A stretch of DNA of 64,000 nt, taken from the NCBI RefSeq assembly GCF_965138225.1, contig NZ_CBCSAX010000002.1; one strand, given 5' to 3'. Below the pieces are notes generated by a model that saw only the letters and a list, made by a program, of their open reading frames with translations, did not search any database and was not told the origin of the DNA. This DNA is from Helicobacter_D ganmani (lineage in GTDB: Bacteria; Campylobacterota; Campylobacteria; Campylobacterales; Helicobacteraceae). A program made the translations under genes and the position numbers. Of the stretch, positions 51,723 through 61,675 are shown in pieces (position 1 is the first letter of the stretch; each line of letters opens with the position of its first letter).

Positions 51723-54700
51723 ATGAAGATTCAAGAGTTATTAAACAAGCGCGTTTTGATTCTTGATGGCGCAATGGGGACGGAAATCCAAAAAAGAGAG
51801 ATTCCAACTTGGGGAGAAAATAAAAGAGGTGAGAAGTTAGAGGGTTGTTCAGAAGCTCTAAACCTCTATGCTCCCGAAGTGATTACGGGGATTCATTCAA
51901 GCTATTTGCAAGCGGGAGCAAATATTCTTAAAACAAATACTTTTGGGGTAATGCCTTGGGTTTTGGCAGAATATGGATTGGAATCCCAATGCAAAGAGAT
52001 TGCGGCTTTGGGTGTTTTGCTTGCGAAGTCTTGTATCAAAGCGCACAAGGCACTAGAGAATCAACAAAATGCGCTATTTGTCGCGGCTTCTTTGGGTCCT
52101 GGCACAAAGTTGCCAAGCTTAGGACATATTGATTATGACACAATGTTTAGCGGGTATTGTGAATGCGTGGAGGGTTTTAAGGAAGCGGGCGCAGATGTGA
52201 TTTTGCTAGAGACTGCGCAAGACCCTTTGCAGATTAAAGCTGCATTGCACGCGTGTAAGGCGATTGCCCCTAAGATTCCTATAATGGTGTCTGTTACGAT
52301 TGAGACCAATGGCGCAATGCTGATTGGCACAGACATTACGACACTTTTCCATATTTTAGAGCCTTTCTCTTTGCTTTCTTTGGGAATGAATTGTGGGCTT
52401 GGACCCGATTTGGCGCGACAACATTTGCTTGCTTTAAGTGAAGTGTGTAAATTTCCTCTCTCTATCCATACAAACGCCGGACTTCCACAGAATCGTGGAG
52501 GAATCACTTATTATCCTATGGAAGCAGAGGAGTTTAGTGAGATTCAAAAGAGTTTTTTAGAAATTGCGGGCGTTGCTTTGCTTGGGGGTTGTTGTGGGAC
52601 AACACCAAAACATATTAGGCTTTTGGTGGAGAAAACAAAAAATGCGATTCCATTGCCACCAAAAGCTGAATATAAACCAAGCATTGCTTCGCTTTTTGGC
52701 GCAGTAGAGCTTCATCAAACGCCTGCTCCCTTGCTGATTGGCGAACGTTCTAATGCCACTGGTTCTAAGGCGTTTCGTGAATTGTTGCTCGCAGAGGATT
52801 ATGAAGGGGCATTGGGTGTAGGAAGTGCGCAAGTGCGGAGTGGCGCGCATTGTTTAGATGTGAGCGTGGCATTTGCCGGGAGGGAAGAGGGCAAGGATAT
52901 GCGAGAGTTGATTTCGCGCTATGCCACAAAGATTCCACTTCCTTTAATGCCTGATTCTACGCAAGTCAATGCGTTAGAGACTGCATTGAAGCTTATCGGC
53001 GGACGCGCAATGATTAATTCTGCGAATTTGGAGGAGGGAGTTGAAAAATTTGATAAAGTTGCGAGTTTAGCAAAGAAATTTGGTGCGGTTTTGGTGTGTT
53101 TGAGCATTGACGAGCAAGGAATGTGTAAAACTCTTGAGCGCAAAGTGGCGTGTGCGCAAAGAATGATGGAACGCGCAAGGAATGTGCATCATCTGCGCGA
53201 AGAGGATATTATTTTTGACCCGCTTACCTTTACGATTGGGAGCGGAGACGCAGAATATTTTACCGCAGGGATAGAGACACTAGAGGCGATAAGAGAACTC
53301 CGCGAACTCTATCCAAAAGCCGGAAGCACTCTAGGGCTTTCTAATATTTCTTTTGGTTTAAGCAAGGAGGGGAGGATTTGCTTAAACTCTGTTTTTCTTT
53401 ATCACGCGGTTGTAAAGGGCTTAAGTAGTGCAATCGTGAATGTTGCGCATTTGATTCCTTATGCGCAAATGGACAAGGAGGATATTCAAATTTGTGAGAA
53501 TTTGATTTTTAATTCTTCACGCACAAGCGAGCCTCTGTATGCGTTTATCAAGCATTTTGAAAAGAAAGCAGGAATGCGGATTCAAAACAGCAAAGAAGAA
53601 GAAAATCTAAGCGAAGAAGAGAGAATTGCAAAATATCTTATCAATGGGGATTTGAATGCGATGCAAGAGCTTTTGCCACAAGTAAAAGAAAGAATCGCAC
53701 CAGAAAAAATTATCAATACAATTCTTATTGACGCAATGAAGATTGTGGGTGAGAAGTTCGGCAAGGGCGAAATGCAGCTTCCTTTTGTGCTTCAGAGCGC
53801 GGAAGTGATGAAAAAAAGTGTGGATTATCTGAATGCTTTTTTGCCCAAAAAGCAAAGTTCCCATAAAACTACGATTGTGATTGGGACGGTCAAGGGTGAT
53901 GTGCATGATGTAGGTAAAAACCTTGTAGATATTATCCTTACCAACAATGGTTTTAATGTGATAAATATCGGAATCAAAGCGGAATTAGAAAGGTTTATAG
54001 AAGTGATAGAATCCCAAAAGGTAGATTGTATCGGTATGAGTGGTTTGCTTGTAAAATCTACCCTAGTGATGAAAGAGAATTTAGAGGAGCTTAAAAGACG
54101 TGGAATCACGATTCCTGTTATGCTTGGTGGTGCGGCACTTAATCGCAATTTTGTGGAGGAATATTGCAAGCCAAATTATGACGGAATCCTGTTTTATTGT
54201 AAAGACGCTTTTGATAGTGTGGCGGCAATGCAGAAAATCCAAAGTGGAGATTTGAGTGATTTGAGTTTGCCAAGTGATAAGGCGCGTTTGCGAGGAGAAA
54301 AGGTAGATAAGGCAAGCAATCAAGAAGTGCGTTTGGCAAAAAAACTCGCCAAAGATTCCACAAAATCCACAGATTCCGCTTGCGATTCTGTGTCAAAGCC
54401 TACAAAGTGCGAATTAAACTTTGATTATCTAAGTTATCAAGCACCCTTTTTTGGGCGCAAGTCGTTGCAGCTAAAAGAAAGCGAATTAGAAGAAGTCTTT
54501 GCGTTTGTGGATAAAGACTTGCTTTTTAAACATCGTTGGGGATATAGCAAGCTTAAAAAAGAGGAATATTTGGAGCTAAAGCGGAAAGAATTAGAGCCTT
54601 TGTTTGAAAGCCTTAAACAAGAATTGCTAGAACAAAGAATCTTTGAGCCTATTGTGCTTTATGGGTATTTTCACACGCGCACCAAAGAGCCTAAAGATTT

Positions 54701-55193
54701 GGAGGAGGGTTTGATTTTGGAGTTAAGCCCGGATTGTGCCTTTAAGGAATCGGAGGTATTTTTGTTTCCACGAAGTCGCAAAAAGCCTTATTTGTGTTTA
54801 AGCGATTATTTTAATCCAAAGGGTGATATTTGTGCTTTACATTTGGTCTCAAGCGGGCATAATCTTGCGCCTTTTGAAAAGAAACTTTATGAGGAATCGC
54901 AATACCATAAATATTACTTGGTGCATGCTTTGGGAATGGATTTGGCAGAAGCATTGGCGGATTTCGTGCATATGCGCGTGCGTAAGGAGCTCGGGCTAGA
55001 TTCTAAATGTGGAGAACGATATTCCTTTGGCTATCCTGCGTGTCCAGATTTGGCATTAAGCAAGGGGTTGTTTAGACTGCTCAATCCGCAAGAATTTGGC
55101 ATTACTTTAAGTCCAACTTATCAAATGACGCCAGAGGCAACGACTTCTGCTTTGATTGTGCCACATTTTGAGGCAAAGTATTTTGCACTTTGA
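51723..55193 (+). CDS. metH: Cobalamin-dependent methionine synthase
   Basis: A 1156-residue MetH with all four modules. The homocysteine/zinc domain (about 1-310) has NCGLGPD and GGCCGTTPKH cysteines. The methyl-THF domain (about 340-600) has GERSNATGSKAFRELLL and DVSVAFAGREE. The B12 domain (about 640-860) has the base-off motif GDVHDVGKNLVDIIL. The C-terminal activation domain (about 920-1156) has ERYSFGYPACPDL. A charged linker (about 858-900) joins B12 and activation domains. It requires cobalamin and SAM-dependent reactivation. It follows the DedA gene directly. Confidence 0.97.
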   Translation: MKIQELLNKRVLILDGAMGTEIQKREIPTWGENKRGEKLEGCSEALNLYAPEVITGIHSSYLQAGANILKTNTFGVMPWVLAEYGLESQCKEIAALGVLLAKSCIKAHKALENQQNALFVAASLGPGTKLPSLGHIDYDTMFSGYCECVEGFKEAGADVILLETAQDPLQIKAALHACKAIAPKIPIMVSVTIETNGAMLIGTDITTLFHILEPFSLLSLGMNCGLGPDLARQHLLALSEVCKFPLSIHTNAGLPQNRGGITYYPMEAEEFSEIQKSFLEIAGVALLGGCCGTTPKHIRLLVEKTKNAIPLPPKAEYKPSIASLFGAVELHQTPAPLLIGERSNATGSKAFRELLLAEDYEGALGVGSAQVRSGAHCLDVSVAFAGREEGKDMRELISRYATKIPLPLMPDSTQVNALETALKLIGGRAMINSANLEEGVEKFDKVASLAKKFGAVLVCLSIDEQGMCKTLERKVACAQRMMERARNVHHLREEDIIFDPLTFTIGSGDAEYFTAGIETLEAIRELRELYPKAGSTLGLSNISFGLSKEGRICLNSVFLYHAVVKGLSSAIVNVAHLIPYAQMDKEDIQICENLIFNSSRTSEPLYAFIKHFEKKAGMRIQNSKEEENLSEEERIAKYLINGDLNAMQELLPQVKERIAPEKIINTILIDAMKIVGEKFGKGEMQLPFVLQSAEVMKKSVDYLNAFLPKKQSSHKTTIVIGTVKGDVHDVGKNLVDIILTNNGFNVINIGIKAELERFIEVIESQKVDCIGMSGLLVKSTLVMKENLEELKRRGITIPVMLGGAALNRNFVEEYCKPNYDGILFYCKDAFDSVAAMQKIQSGDLSDLSLPSDKARLRGEKVDKASNQEVRLAKKLAKDSTKSTDSACDSVSKPTKCELNFDYLSYQAPFFGRKSLQLKESELEEVFAFVDKDLLFKHRWGYSKLKKEEYLELKRKELEPLFESLKQELLEQRIFEPIVLYGYFHTRTKEPKDLEEGLILELSPDCAFKESEVFLFPRSRKKPYLCLSDYFNPKGDICALHLVSSGHNLAPFEKKLYEESQYHKYYLVHALGMDLAEALADFVHMRVRKELGLDSKCGERYSFGYPACPDLALSKGLFRLLNPQEFGITLSPTYQMTPEATTSALIVPHFEAKYFAL

Positions 55194-55294
55194 TTGCGCA
55201 CCCTTTTTGTTTTGGACGATAGATTACCACGAAAATTTTGCAAATTTTCCCGCAAGGACAAAAAGCTAACCGCATAGAATCGCAAAAATCCACT

Positions 55295-55327
55295 AATTTA
55301 AGTATAATTTAAGTATAATTTAAGTAA
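55295..55327 (+). repeat. Triplicate 11-bp repeat carrying tandem -10 boxes before the porin gene
   Basis: AATTTAAGTAT occurs twice, followed by a third copy ending in AA instead of AT. Each of the first two copies, joined to the next, forms a TATAAT (55303-55308 and 55314-55319). Two overlapping promoters 11 bp, about one helical turn, apart are therefore possible, 31-55 bp before the porin ATG. Confidence 0.7.
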
Positions 55328-55357
55328 TCTCACGCCTTTAACAATCAAGGAGTTAAA

Positions 55358-56746
55358 ATGAAATTTGTAAAACTTAGTTTGGCAGCGTGTGTTGCGGTAT
55401 GCGGAATCGCAAGCACTGCAAGTGCGCAGGATTTGGAAGAAGCAATCAAAGGAGTAGATGTCAGCGGTATGTTGCGCTATCGTTATAGAGACGATAGATA
55501 CACCGACAGAAACTATGTCAAAGACAATTCGGATAAGGGAGCTGCAAGACATCAATGGCGTGCAGATGTATTATTCAAAGTGCCTGTAGCGGATTATGTT
55601 GCGATGAATTTAGGGGTGCGCTACCATAACCCAGAACAAAATGTAAATCACGGAAACACTTATCCCGGTATAAGTAATGGTGGAGGTTCAGGTAAAGACG
55701 GAAGCTTTGGTGTGGGAGATTTCAATGTCGTGATTACTCCAGATTTCACCAATACAACAATTAAAGCAGGAAAAATGATTCTTACCACTCCTCTAAACGA
55801 CCCATTAGATGATAGAGGAACAGGGATTTTGGCGATGAATTCAGACATCAATCATTGGACATTTGTCGGTGGGGCATTTGATTCTTGGAGTATTGATGAT
55901 TTTCAACCGGGCTATGTTGGCACAGCAGCAGGCAACAATACCGGAGGTTCTATCACTAAGCCACTCTATACGCTTGCAGCATTAGGAAACTACGAAACAA
56001 GTGTGGGAAATGTGGAAGCGCAAGTTTGGGGATTTAAAATTGAGGATATTTTAGATAGCGGAATGTTCTTACAATTAGGCTTTAATAACAGCCTTTTTCA
56101 TATCACAGGACAATATGCGTTTGCAAACTTGGATAATGATAGAAATCATATTCTTGCAAATCCAGCAGTTTATGGCGACAGAGTGCGTGGCGGAGCAGAC
56201 CTTTATACTTTAGAAGCAGGAGTGCGATTCCACGATTACAATGTGCCACTTGCATTAAAGCTAGGCTATATGGGTAATACACAAGATTCTTATGCAGTAT
56301 CTTTGGATAATGAGGGAAGCTTTAATAAAGTAGGGCAAACTTGGTTTGAAAACAATGCCACAGGTGTAAGCATCTCTACACTCCCTATTGATGGACAATC
56401 TATGCCTAATAATCATCAAGGCAATTCGCTTAGTGTTTTCTATGGTAGCTTGAATTATGATATTTTGGATAATCTTAATGTTGGGATTGAATATGTCAAT
56501 GGGACAAACGAGCTAAAATATAGCGCGACAAACGAAGGCGATATTGATTTCCAAGAAATCACTCCTGTGGTGCGCTGGCAATATAACAAAAACTTAGCTC
56601 TTAGTGCGTATTATGCAATGCTCACGACTGATAGGGATAAAAATGTAACGCCAAAGCATTCTGATGAGAATGGAAATAGTATTTTTGGTGATAGAGATTC
56701 TGAAGACAGAAATCGTTTGCAACTAGAAGTGCGCTATACTTTCTAA
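55358..56746 (+). CDS. Major outer membrane porin (Campylobacter MOMP-like)
   Basis: An outer-membrane beta-barrel of 462 residues (about 439 mature). A signal peptide ends ASA before QDLEEAIKGVDVSGMLRYRYRDD. Alternating polar/hydrophobic strands, DLYTLEAGVRFHDYN, and the terminal aromatic QLEVRYTF typical of BAM substrates are present. The N-terminal VDVSGMLRYRY and loop arrangement fit the Campylobacter MOMP/PorA family. It is preceded by tandem -10 boxes and AAGGAG, and followed by a hairpin, all suiting a highly expressed single gene. Confidence 0.88.
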   Translation: MKFVKLSLAACVAVCGIASTASAQDLEEAIKGVDVSGMLRYRYRDDRYTDRNYVKDNSDKGAARHQWRADVLFKVPVADYVAMNLGVRYHNPEQNVNHGNTYPGISNGGGSGKDGSFGVGDFNVVITPDFTNTTIKAGKMILTTPLNDPLDDRGTGILAMNSDINHWTFVGGAFDSWSIDDFQPGYVGTAAGNNTGGSITKPLYTLAALGNYETSVGNVEAQVWGFKIEDILDSGMFLQLGFNNSLFHITGQYAFANLDNDRNHILANPAVYGDRVRGGADLYTLEAGVRFHDYNVPLALKLGYMGNTQDSYAVSLDNEGSFNKVGQTWFENNATGVSISTLPIDGQSMPNNHQGNSLSVFYGSLNYDILDNLNVGIEYVNGTNELKYSATNEGDIDFQEITPVVRWQYNKNLALSAYYAMLTTDRDKNVTPKHSDENGNSIFGDRDSEDRNRLQLEVRYTF

Positions 56747-56753
56747 AACCTGC

Positions 56754-56779
56754 CGAGATTCTATTTTCATAGAATCTCG
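56754..56779. terminator. Porin gene terminator hairpin
   Basis: CGAGATTCTAT (56754-56764) and ATAGAATCTCG (56769-56779) form a perfect 11-bp stem with a TTTC loop, 8 bp after the porin stop. There is no long T tract. Confidence 0.65.
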
Positions 56780-56902
56780 CAATTCCACATACCTCACAAC
56801 TCAATAAATCAAACCCTAATAATAGAATCTTATCTCTTAAAACTCACCTTTAGATTTTCTATGCTAAAATTAATACTTTATTATTTTTGATTTAGGTTTT
56901 TT

Positions 56903-58846
56903 ATGCGTTTTGTAAAAGTTTTTTTAAGAATCTTAGCTGTTCTTGGGATTGTTTTTGGAATCGGAATAGCGGTTTTTGTGATACAAATTTATTCTGAAAT
57001 TCGTAACGATACAGACAAGATTATCAATTATCAGCCACCCATTGCCACGCAAATTTTTGATAGACAAGAGCGATTGGTTGCGAATCTTTTTGACAAAGAA
57101 TTTAGATTTTATGCGACTTTCGAGGAGATTCCGCCACGCATTGTGGAGGCTCTTTTGGCAATTGAGGACACTTTGTTCTTTGAACACCCCGGCGTGAATA
57201 TTGACGCAATCATTCGTGCAATGCTTAAAAATATTAAAAATGCGCGCTATGCAGAGGGCGGAAGCACAATCACGCAGCAACTTATCAAGAATCTTGCCTT
57301 GACGCGTGAAAAAACAATTGAGCGTAAAATAAAAGAATTTCTTTTAGCCTTGCGTTTGGAGACAATTCTAACCAAAGAAAAAATTTTGGAAGTTTATTTG
57401 AATCATACTTATTTTGGGCACGGATTTTATGGAATCAAAACCGCAGCACTTGGATATTTTCGTAAAAGTATGGAGGATTTGACGCTAAAAGAAATTGCAA
57501 TGCTCGTTTCTTTACCACGTGCGCCAAGTTTTTATGACCCAACAAAAAATTATGATTTTTCTTTGGGGAGAGCAAATAATGTTTTGCAAAGAATGTATGA
57601 AGTGGGGTGGATTTCACAAGAAGTGCTAGATTCGTCTTTGAGTGAGCAACCCAAGGTCTATAACGACACATTGACAAAAAATGTTGCCCCTTATGTAGTA
57701 GATGAAGTGCAACGGCAGTTAGTCGGGTTGGAGGATTTAAAAACTGCCGGATATAAGATTTATTTAAACATTGATTTGGATTATCAGGAGATTGCGCAAG
57801 AAGCATTGTATTTTGGGTATGAGCAGATTCTATCGCGACACAAAGAAGATGAGGCGTTAAAGGAAAAACTCAATGGTGCTTTTGTGGTGTTGGAGAATAA
57901 AACAGGGAAGGTTCTAGCACTTGTGGGAGGGGTGGATTATCAAAAAAGTAATTTTTCACGCGCGACACAAAGCAAACGACAAATTGGCAGTAGTGTCAAG
58001 CCCTTTTTGTATCTTAGTGCGATTAATTCCGGCTTGGCTCAAAATTATCAGATTCCTGATATTGCCCGCACTTATGAATATAGGGTGGGTAATGTGCGTA
58101 AAAAATGGCAACCAAAAAATTATGGAAGTTCTCTAAGCGGTTTTATTTCGCTTAAAACTGCTTTGACGAAATCGCTGAATCTTGCGACGATTAATCTTGT
58201 GGAGGAAGTGGGATTTGATAGAATCTATCGGGAGATTTTGGATTATGGATTTGAAAATGTGCCAAAAGACTTGACGATTTCTTTAGGGAGTTTTGGAGCT
58301 TCTCCGCTTGAAATGGCAAAAAATTTTATGGTGTTTTCAAACTATGGAAAAGTCATCACACCAATGTTGATTGATAGAATCGTGGATATGCAAGGAGATG
58401 TTGCTTATTTTAGCGGAGAGGAACGCGAATTAAGCAAACCCAAACAAAGCTTTTTGATTGTGGATATTTTGCGAAATGCGATTAATCAAGGCACAGGTAA
58501 GCGTGCCAAAGTAGAAGGTATTGAGCTAGCAGGTAAAACAGGCACGACAAACGATAATGTAGATGCGTGGTTTTGTGGATTTTCTCCTAGCATTGAAGCC
58601 ATTGTTTGGTATGGCAAAGACGACAATACACCGATGGGATATAGCGAAACGGGAGGTGTCGCTCCGGCACCTGCCTTTTCTTATTTCTTTGACAAAATCT
58701 TAGAAATTGACCCCGGATTGGAACGCAAATTTATGATTCCACAAGGTGTGCAAAGTCAGATTGTAGAGGGAGAGAGAGTTTATTATACTGATGAATCGCC
58801 GATTAAATATCAACCAAAAGTCAATCACGACACGATTATTTTTTAG
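56903..58846 (+). CDS. Class A penicillin-binding protein (PBP1A-type)
   Basis: A bifunctional peptidoglycan synthase of 647 residues. An N-terminal membrane anchor (about 5-30) is followed by a glycosyltransferase domain with catalytic Glu in EALLAIEDTLFFEHPG, then GGSTITQQLIKNL and EVYLNHTYFGHGFYGIKTAA. The transpeptidase domain has SSVKPFLY (SxxK), SLN in KSLNLATINL, and KTGT in AGKTGTTNDNVDAWFCGF. It acts in the periplasm in wall growth. It ends 47 bp before the MsbA-type gene. Confidence 0.95.
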   Translation: MRFVKVFLRILAVLGIVFGIGIAVFVIQIYSEIRNDTDKIINYQPPIATQIFDRQERLVANLFDKEFRFYATFEEIPPRIVEALLAIEDTLFFEHPGVNIDAIIRAMLKNIKNARYAEGGSTITQQLIKNLALTREKTIERKIKEFLLALRLETILTKEKILEVYLNHTYFGHGFYGIKTAALGYFRKSMEDLTLKEIAMLVSLPRAPSFYDPTKNYDFSLGRANNVLQRMYEVGWISQEVLDSSLSEQPKVYNDTLTKNVAPYVVDEVQRQLVGLEDLKTAGYKIYLNIDLDYQEIAQEALYFGYEQILSRHKEDEALKEKLNGAFVVLENKTGKVLALVGGVDYQKSNFSRATQSKRQIGSSVKPFLYLSAINSGLAQNYQIPDIARTYEYRVGNVRKKWQPKNYGSSLSGFISLKTALTKSLNLATINLVEEVGFDRIYREILDYGFENVPKDLTISLGSFGASPLEMAKNFMVFSNYGKVITPMLIDRIVDMQGDVAYFSGEERELSKPKQSFLIVDILRNAINQGTGKRAKVEGIELAGKTGTTNDNVDAWFCGFSPSIEAIVWYGKDDNTPMGYSETGGVAPAPAFSYFFDKILEIDPGLERKFMIPQGVQSQIVEGERVYYTDESPIKYQPKVNHDTIIF

Positions 58847-58893
58847 TATGAATTTGGCTATGAGTTTGAAAATCCATTGAAAGGAATCTTCAT

Positions 58894-60597
58894 TTGAAAC
58901 AATTTTTTAGATATTTTTTACCTTATGTTAAAAACTATAAATTATATTTATTTTATTCTATTGTTGGCACGATTCTAGTCGCAGGTGCAAGTGCTGCAAG
59001 TGCTTATCTTGTGAAGCCTGTATTAGACGATATTTTTATCAAAAAAGACACGACAATGCTTCAGATTCTACCTTTTTTGGTTGTGTTGGCGTATTTTGCC
59101 AAAGGTGCTGGAGCGTGGATTCAAAGCTATTATATGAATTTCGTAGGGCAAAACATCGTGCGTCAGCTAAAAGAGACTCTTTTAGAAAAAATTTTGACTT
59201 TTGAAATGGATTTTTTTAATCGCTATCGCAAAGGAGAGTTAATCTCACGCGTTATGAATGATGTTAGTGCAATACAAAATGCGATTTCAAGCTATCTAGT
59301 GGAGGGTGTTAAGCACGGGCTAACTATTCTTGGATTGGTTGGGGTGGTGATTTATCAAAGTCCGGAATTGGCGTTTTATGGTCTTGTCGTAATGCCTTTG
59401 GCTCTTTATCCTATATCACGAATCGCAAAAAGTATGCGAAAAAACTCTAAAAAATTGCAAGAAAAAAGTGCAGATTTGTCCTCTAAATTGATTGAGATTT
59501 TTAATAATATGGAGCTTATCAAGGCAAGCGCAGGTGAAAAAATGGAATGTCAGCAGTTTGCAAATTACAATAAAGAATGGTTTAAAATTTCAATGAAAAC
59601 CGTGAAAGTCTCTGAACTCACTTCCCCTTTAATGGAGACTTTAGGCGCGATTGCGATTGCAGTTGTCATTGTAATTGGTGGGCATAAAGTCATTGAGGAT
59701 GAGATTTCCACAGGGGCGTTTTTTTCTTTTGTTACGGCGCTTTTTATGCTTTATACTCCTTTTAAGGCTTTAAATAATCTTTATGGTAAATTTCAAATTG
59801 CCTTTGCTGCGAGTGATAGGATTCTTGAAATGTTGAATCGTCGCGCAAGAATTCAAGATGGCACAAAGGAGCTTACAACACAAATACAAAAGATTGCGTT
59901 TAAAGATGTGGATTTGTTTTATCAAGAGAAACAAGCCTTGCATAATATTAATTTGGAAGTCAAACGAGGAGAAAGCATTGCATTAGTCGGAAGCAGCGGT
60001 GGAGGAAAAAGTTCGCTTGTGAATTTGCTTTTGCGACTTTATGAGCCAAACTCTGGAGAGATTTGTATTAATGATGCAAATATTCAAGATTTTACACAAG
60101 CAAGTTTGCGTGCTAAAATAGCAATTGTAACACAAAGGATTTTTATCTTTAATGATAGCATTGCGCAAAATATTGCTTATGGGAGTGAAATTGAAGAAGA
60201 AAAAGTCAAACTTGCTTTGGAGCAAGCAAGGATTTTGGAATATGTAGAATCCTTGCCCGATGGAATCCATACAATCTTAAATGAGTTTGGTGCAAATTTA
60301 AGTGGCGGACAACGTCAAAGAATCGCAATTGCACGCGCACTTTATAAAAACCCAGAAATTCTTATCCTAGATGAAGCCACGAGCGCACTAGATAACAAAA
60401 CGGAAGAAGAGTTTAGGGAAGCCTTGAGAGGATTATTAGAGGATAGAATTGTGATTATCATTGCACATAGATTTTCTACGGTTTCTCTAGCGCAAAAAAT
60501 TTATTTTTTCAAAAATGGAAAGATTATCGCCAATGGAACGCAAGCAGAATTATTTGAAAAATGTGAATCCTTTAGAGAATATTACAAAAGTATCTAA
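58894..60597 (+). CDS. msbA: MsbA-type lipid A/lipid exporter, ABC half-transporter
   Basis: A 567-residue half-transporter with six membrane helices (about 15-290) and a nucleotide-binding domain. Walker A is VGSSGGGKSSLVNLLLRLY, signature LSGGQRQRIAIARALY, Walker B ILILDEATSALDN, and the H-loop AHRFSTVS. It most resembles MsbA, which flips lipid A-core across the inner membrane; other lipid or multidrug substrates are possible. The start is TTG 58894 with AAAGGAA upstream. Confidence 0.88.
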   Translation: MKQFFRYFLPYVKNYKLYLFYSIVGTILVAGASAASAYLVKPVLDDIFIKKDTTMLQILPFLVVLAYFAKGAGAWIQSYYMNFVGQNIVRQLKETLLEKILTFEMDFFNRYRKGELISRVMNDVSAIQNAISSYLVEGVKHGLTILGLVGVVIYQSPELAFYGLVVMPLALYPISRIAKSMRKNSKKLQEKSADLSSKLIEIFNNMELIKASAGEKMECQQFANYNKEWFKISMKTVKVSELTSPLMETLGAIAIAVVIVIGGHKVIEDEISTGAFFSFVTALFMLYTPFKALNNLYGKFQIAFAASDRILEMLNRRARIQDGTKELTTQIQKIAFKDVDLFYQEKQALHNINLEVKRGESIALVGSSGGGKSSLVNLLLRLYEPNSGEICINDANIQDFTQASLRAKIAIVTQRIFIFNDSIAQNIAYGSEIEEEKVKLALEQARILEYVESLPDGIHTILNEFGANLSGGQRQRIAIARALYKNPEILILDEATSALDNKTEEEFREALRGLLEDRIVIIIAHRFSTVSLAQKIYFFKNGKIIANGTQAELFEKCESFREYYKSI

Positions 60598-60617
60598 AAC
60601 TTTTATCTGCTTTATGT

Positions 60618-60623
60618 TATAAT
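60618..60623 (+). promoter_or_regulatory. Extended -10 element of cheV
   Basis: TGTTATAAT (TGn plus consensus TATAAT) lies 32 bp upstream of ATG 60655. The predicted start near 60630 supports that ATG over the TTG at 60649. Confidence 0.6.
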
Positions 60624-60654
60624 AGCGGAAATTTTTAAATTTAAGGTTTTGGAA

Positions 60655-61614
60655 ATGTCAAATTTGTCCAATGTTGATCAAATAACCAATCTGCACAGAA
60701 ACAACGAATTGCAGCTCCTATGCTTTCGGCTTGAAAAAGATAAAGATTTGTATGCGGTGAATGTATTTAAGATTCGTGAAGTTGTCAAATATCGTGGGGA
60801 AATTACGGTGGTCTCTCACGAGGGAAGTTCCTTAGTAGAGGGATTGATTACGATTCGTGAGCTTACGATTCCTTTGATTGATTTGCGTAAATGGTTTTAT
60901 TATGATTCAAGGGATAAATCAAAAAATCTTGAACCCTATGCGATTAGACGCACTGCGGGTGATGATGAAGTGATTATGATTTGCGAGTTTTCTAAATGGA
61001 CGGTAGGAGTTAGAATCTACGAAGCAGATAGAATTTTAAACAAAAAATGGACAGAAATTGAACAGAGTGCAGGGATTGGAAATTCTGGTTTAAATAGCAA
61101 GTTAGTCAGTAGGACGCGTTATTTTGATGGACGCTTAGTGCAAGTGGTAGATATTGAAAAAATGCTTGTAGATGTATTCCCGTGGATTGAAACCGAAAAG
61201 AATGATGAGATGAATAAGATTAAACAAATCATCACAAACAAAGAAGTTTTACTCGCAGATGATTCACCAAGTGTTATTAAGACAATGCAAAATATTCTTA
61301 AGAAAATTGGCGTTGCGTATAAATCTTTTGTCAATGGGCAGAAATTGCTTGATTATGTTTTTACCGAAGGGACAGATGTTTCTAAAATTGGAATTATCAT
61401 CACAGACTTAGAAATGCCAGAAGCAAGTGGATTTGAAGTCATTAAACAAATCAAAGCAAATCCATTGACTTCCAAGATTCCTGTGGTTGTAAATTCCTCC
61501 ATGAGTGGAAGTAGCAACGAGGATATGGCGCGCTCACTCAATGCAGATGAGTTTATTTCAAAGTCAAATCCGGTAGAAGTAGAGGACGCCCTACGAAGAT
61601 TTATGCTAAAATAG
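60655..61614 (+). CDS. cheV: Chemotaxis coupling protein CheV
   Basis: A 319-residue protein with an N-terminal CheW domain (about 18-165, LLCFRLEKDKDLYAVNVFKIREVV and GLITIRELTIPLIDLRKWF) and a C-terminal receiver domain (about 195-319) with the phospho-Asp in IIITDLEMPEASGFEVI and the conserved Lys in DEFISKSNPVE. CheV couples chemoreceptors to CheA and is modulated by phosphorylation. Helicobacter encodes several CheV paralogues; which one this is cannot be decided here. Confidence 0.92.
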   Translation: MSNLSNVDQITNLHRNNELQLLCFRLEKDKDLYAVNVFKIREVVKYRGEITVVSHEGSSLVEGLITIRELTIPLIDLRKWFYYDSRDKSKNLEPYAIRRTAGDDEVIMICEFSKWTVGVRIYEADRILNKKWTEIEQSAGIGNSGLNSKLVSRTRYFDGRLVQVVDIEKMLVDVFPWIETEKNDEMNKIKQIITNKEVLLADDSPSVIKTMQNILKKIGVAYKSFVNGQKLLDYVFTEGTDVSKIGIIITDLEMPEASGFEVIKQIKANPLTSKIPVVVNSSMSGSSNEDMARSLNADEFISKSNPVEVEDALRRFMLK

Positions 61615-61631
61615 TCTTATCTAACCTTTCG

Positions 61632-61656
61632 TAAGCCCTTTTTGGCTTATTTCTTT
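61632..61656 (+). terminator. Intrinsic terminator after cheV
   Basis: TAAGCC (61632-61637) and GGCTTA (61644-61649) form a 6-bp stem with a CTTTTT loop, followed by TTTCTTTCT. Confidence 0.6.
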
Positions 61657-61675
61657 CTGCGCCACAAATATCCAA

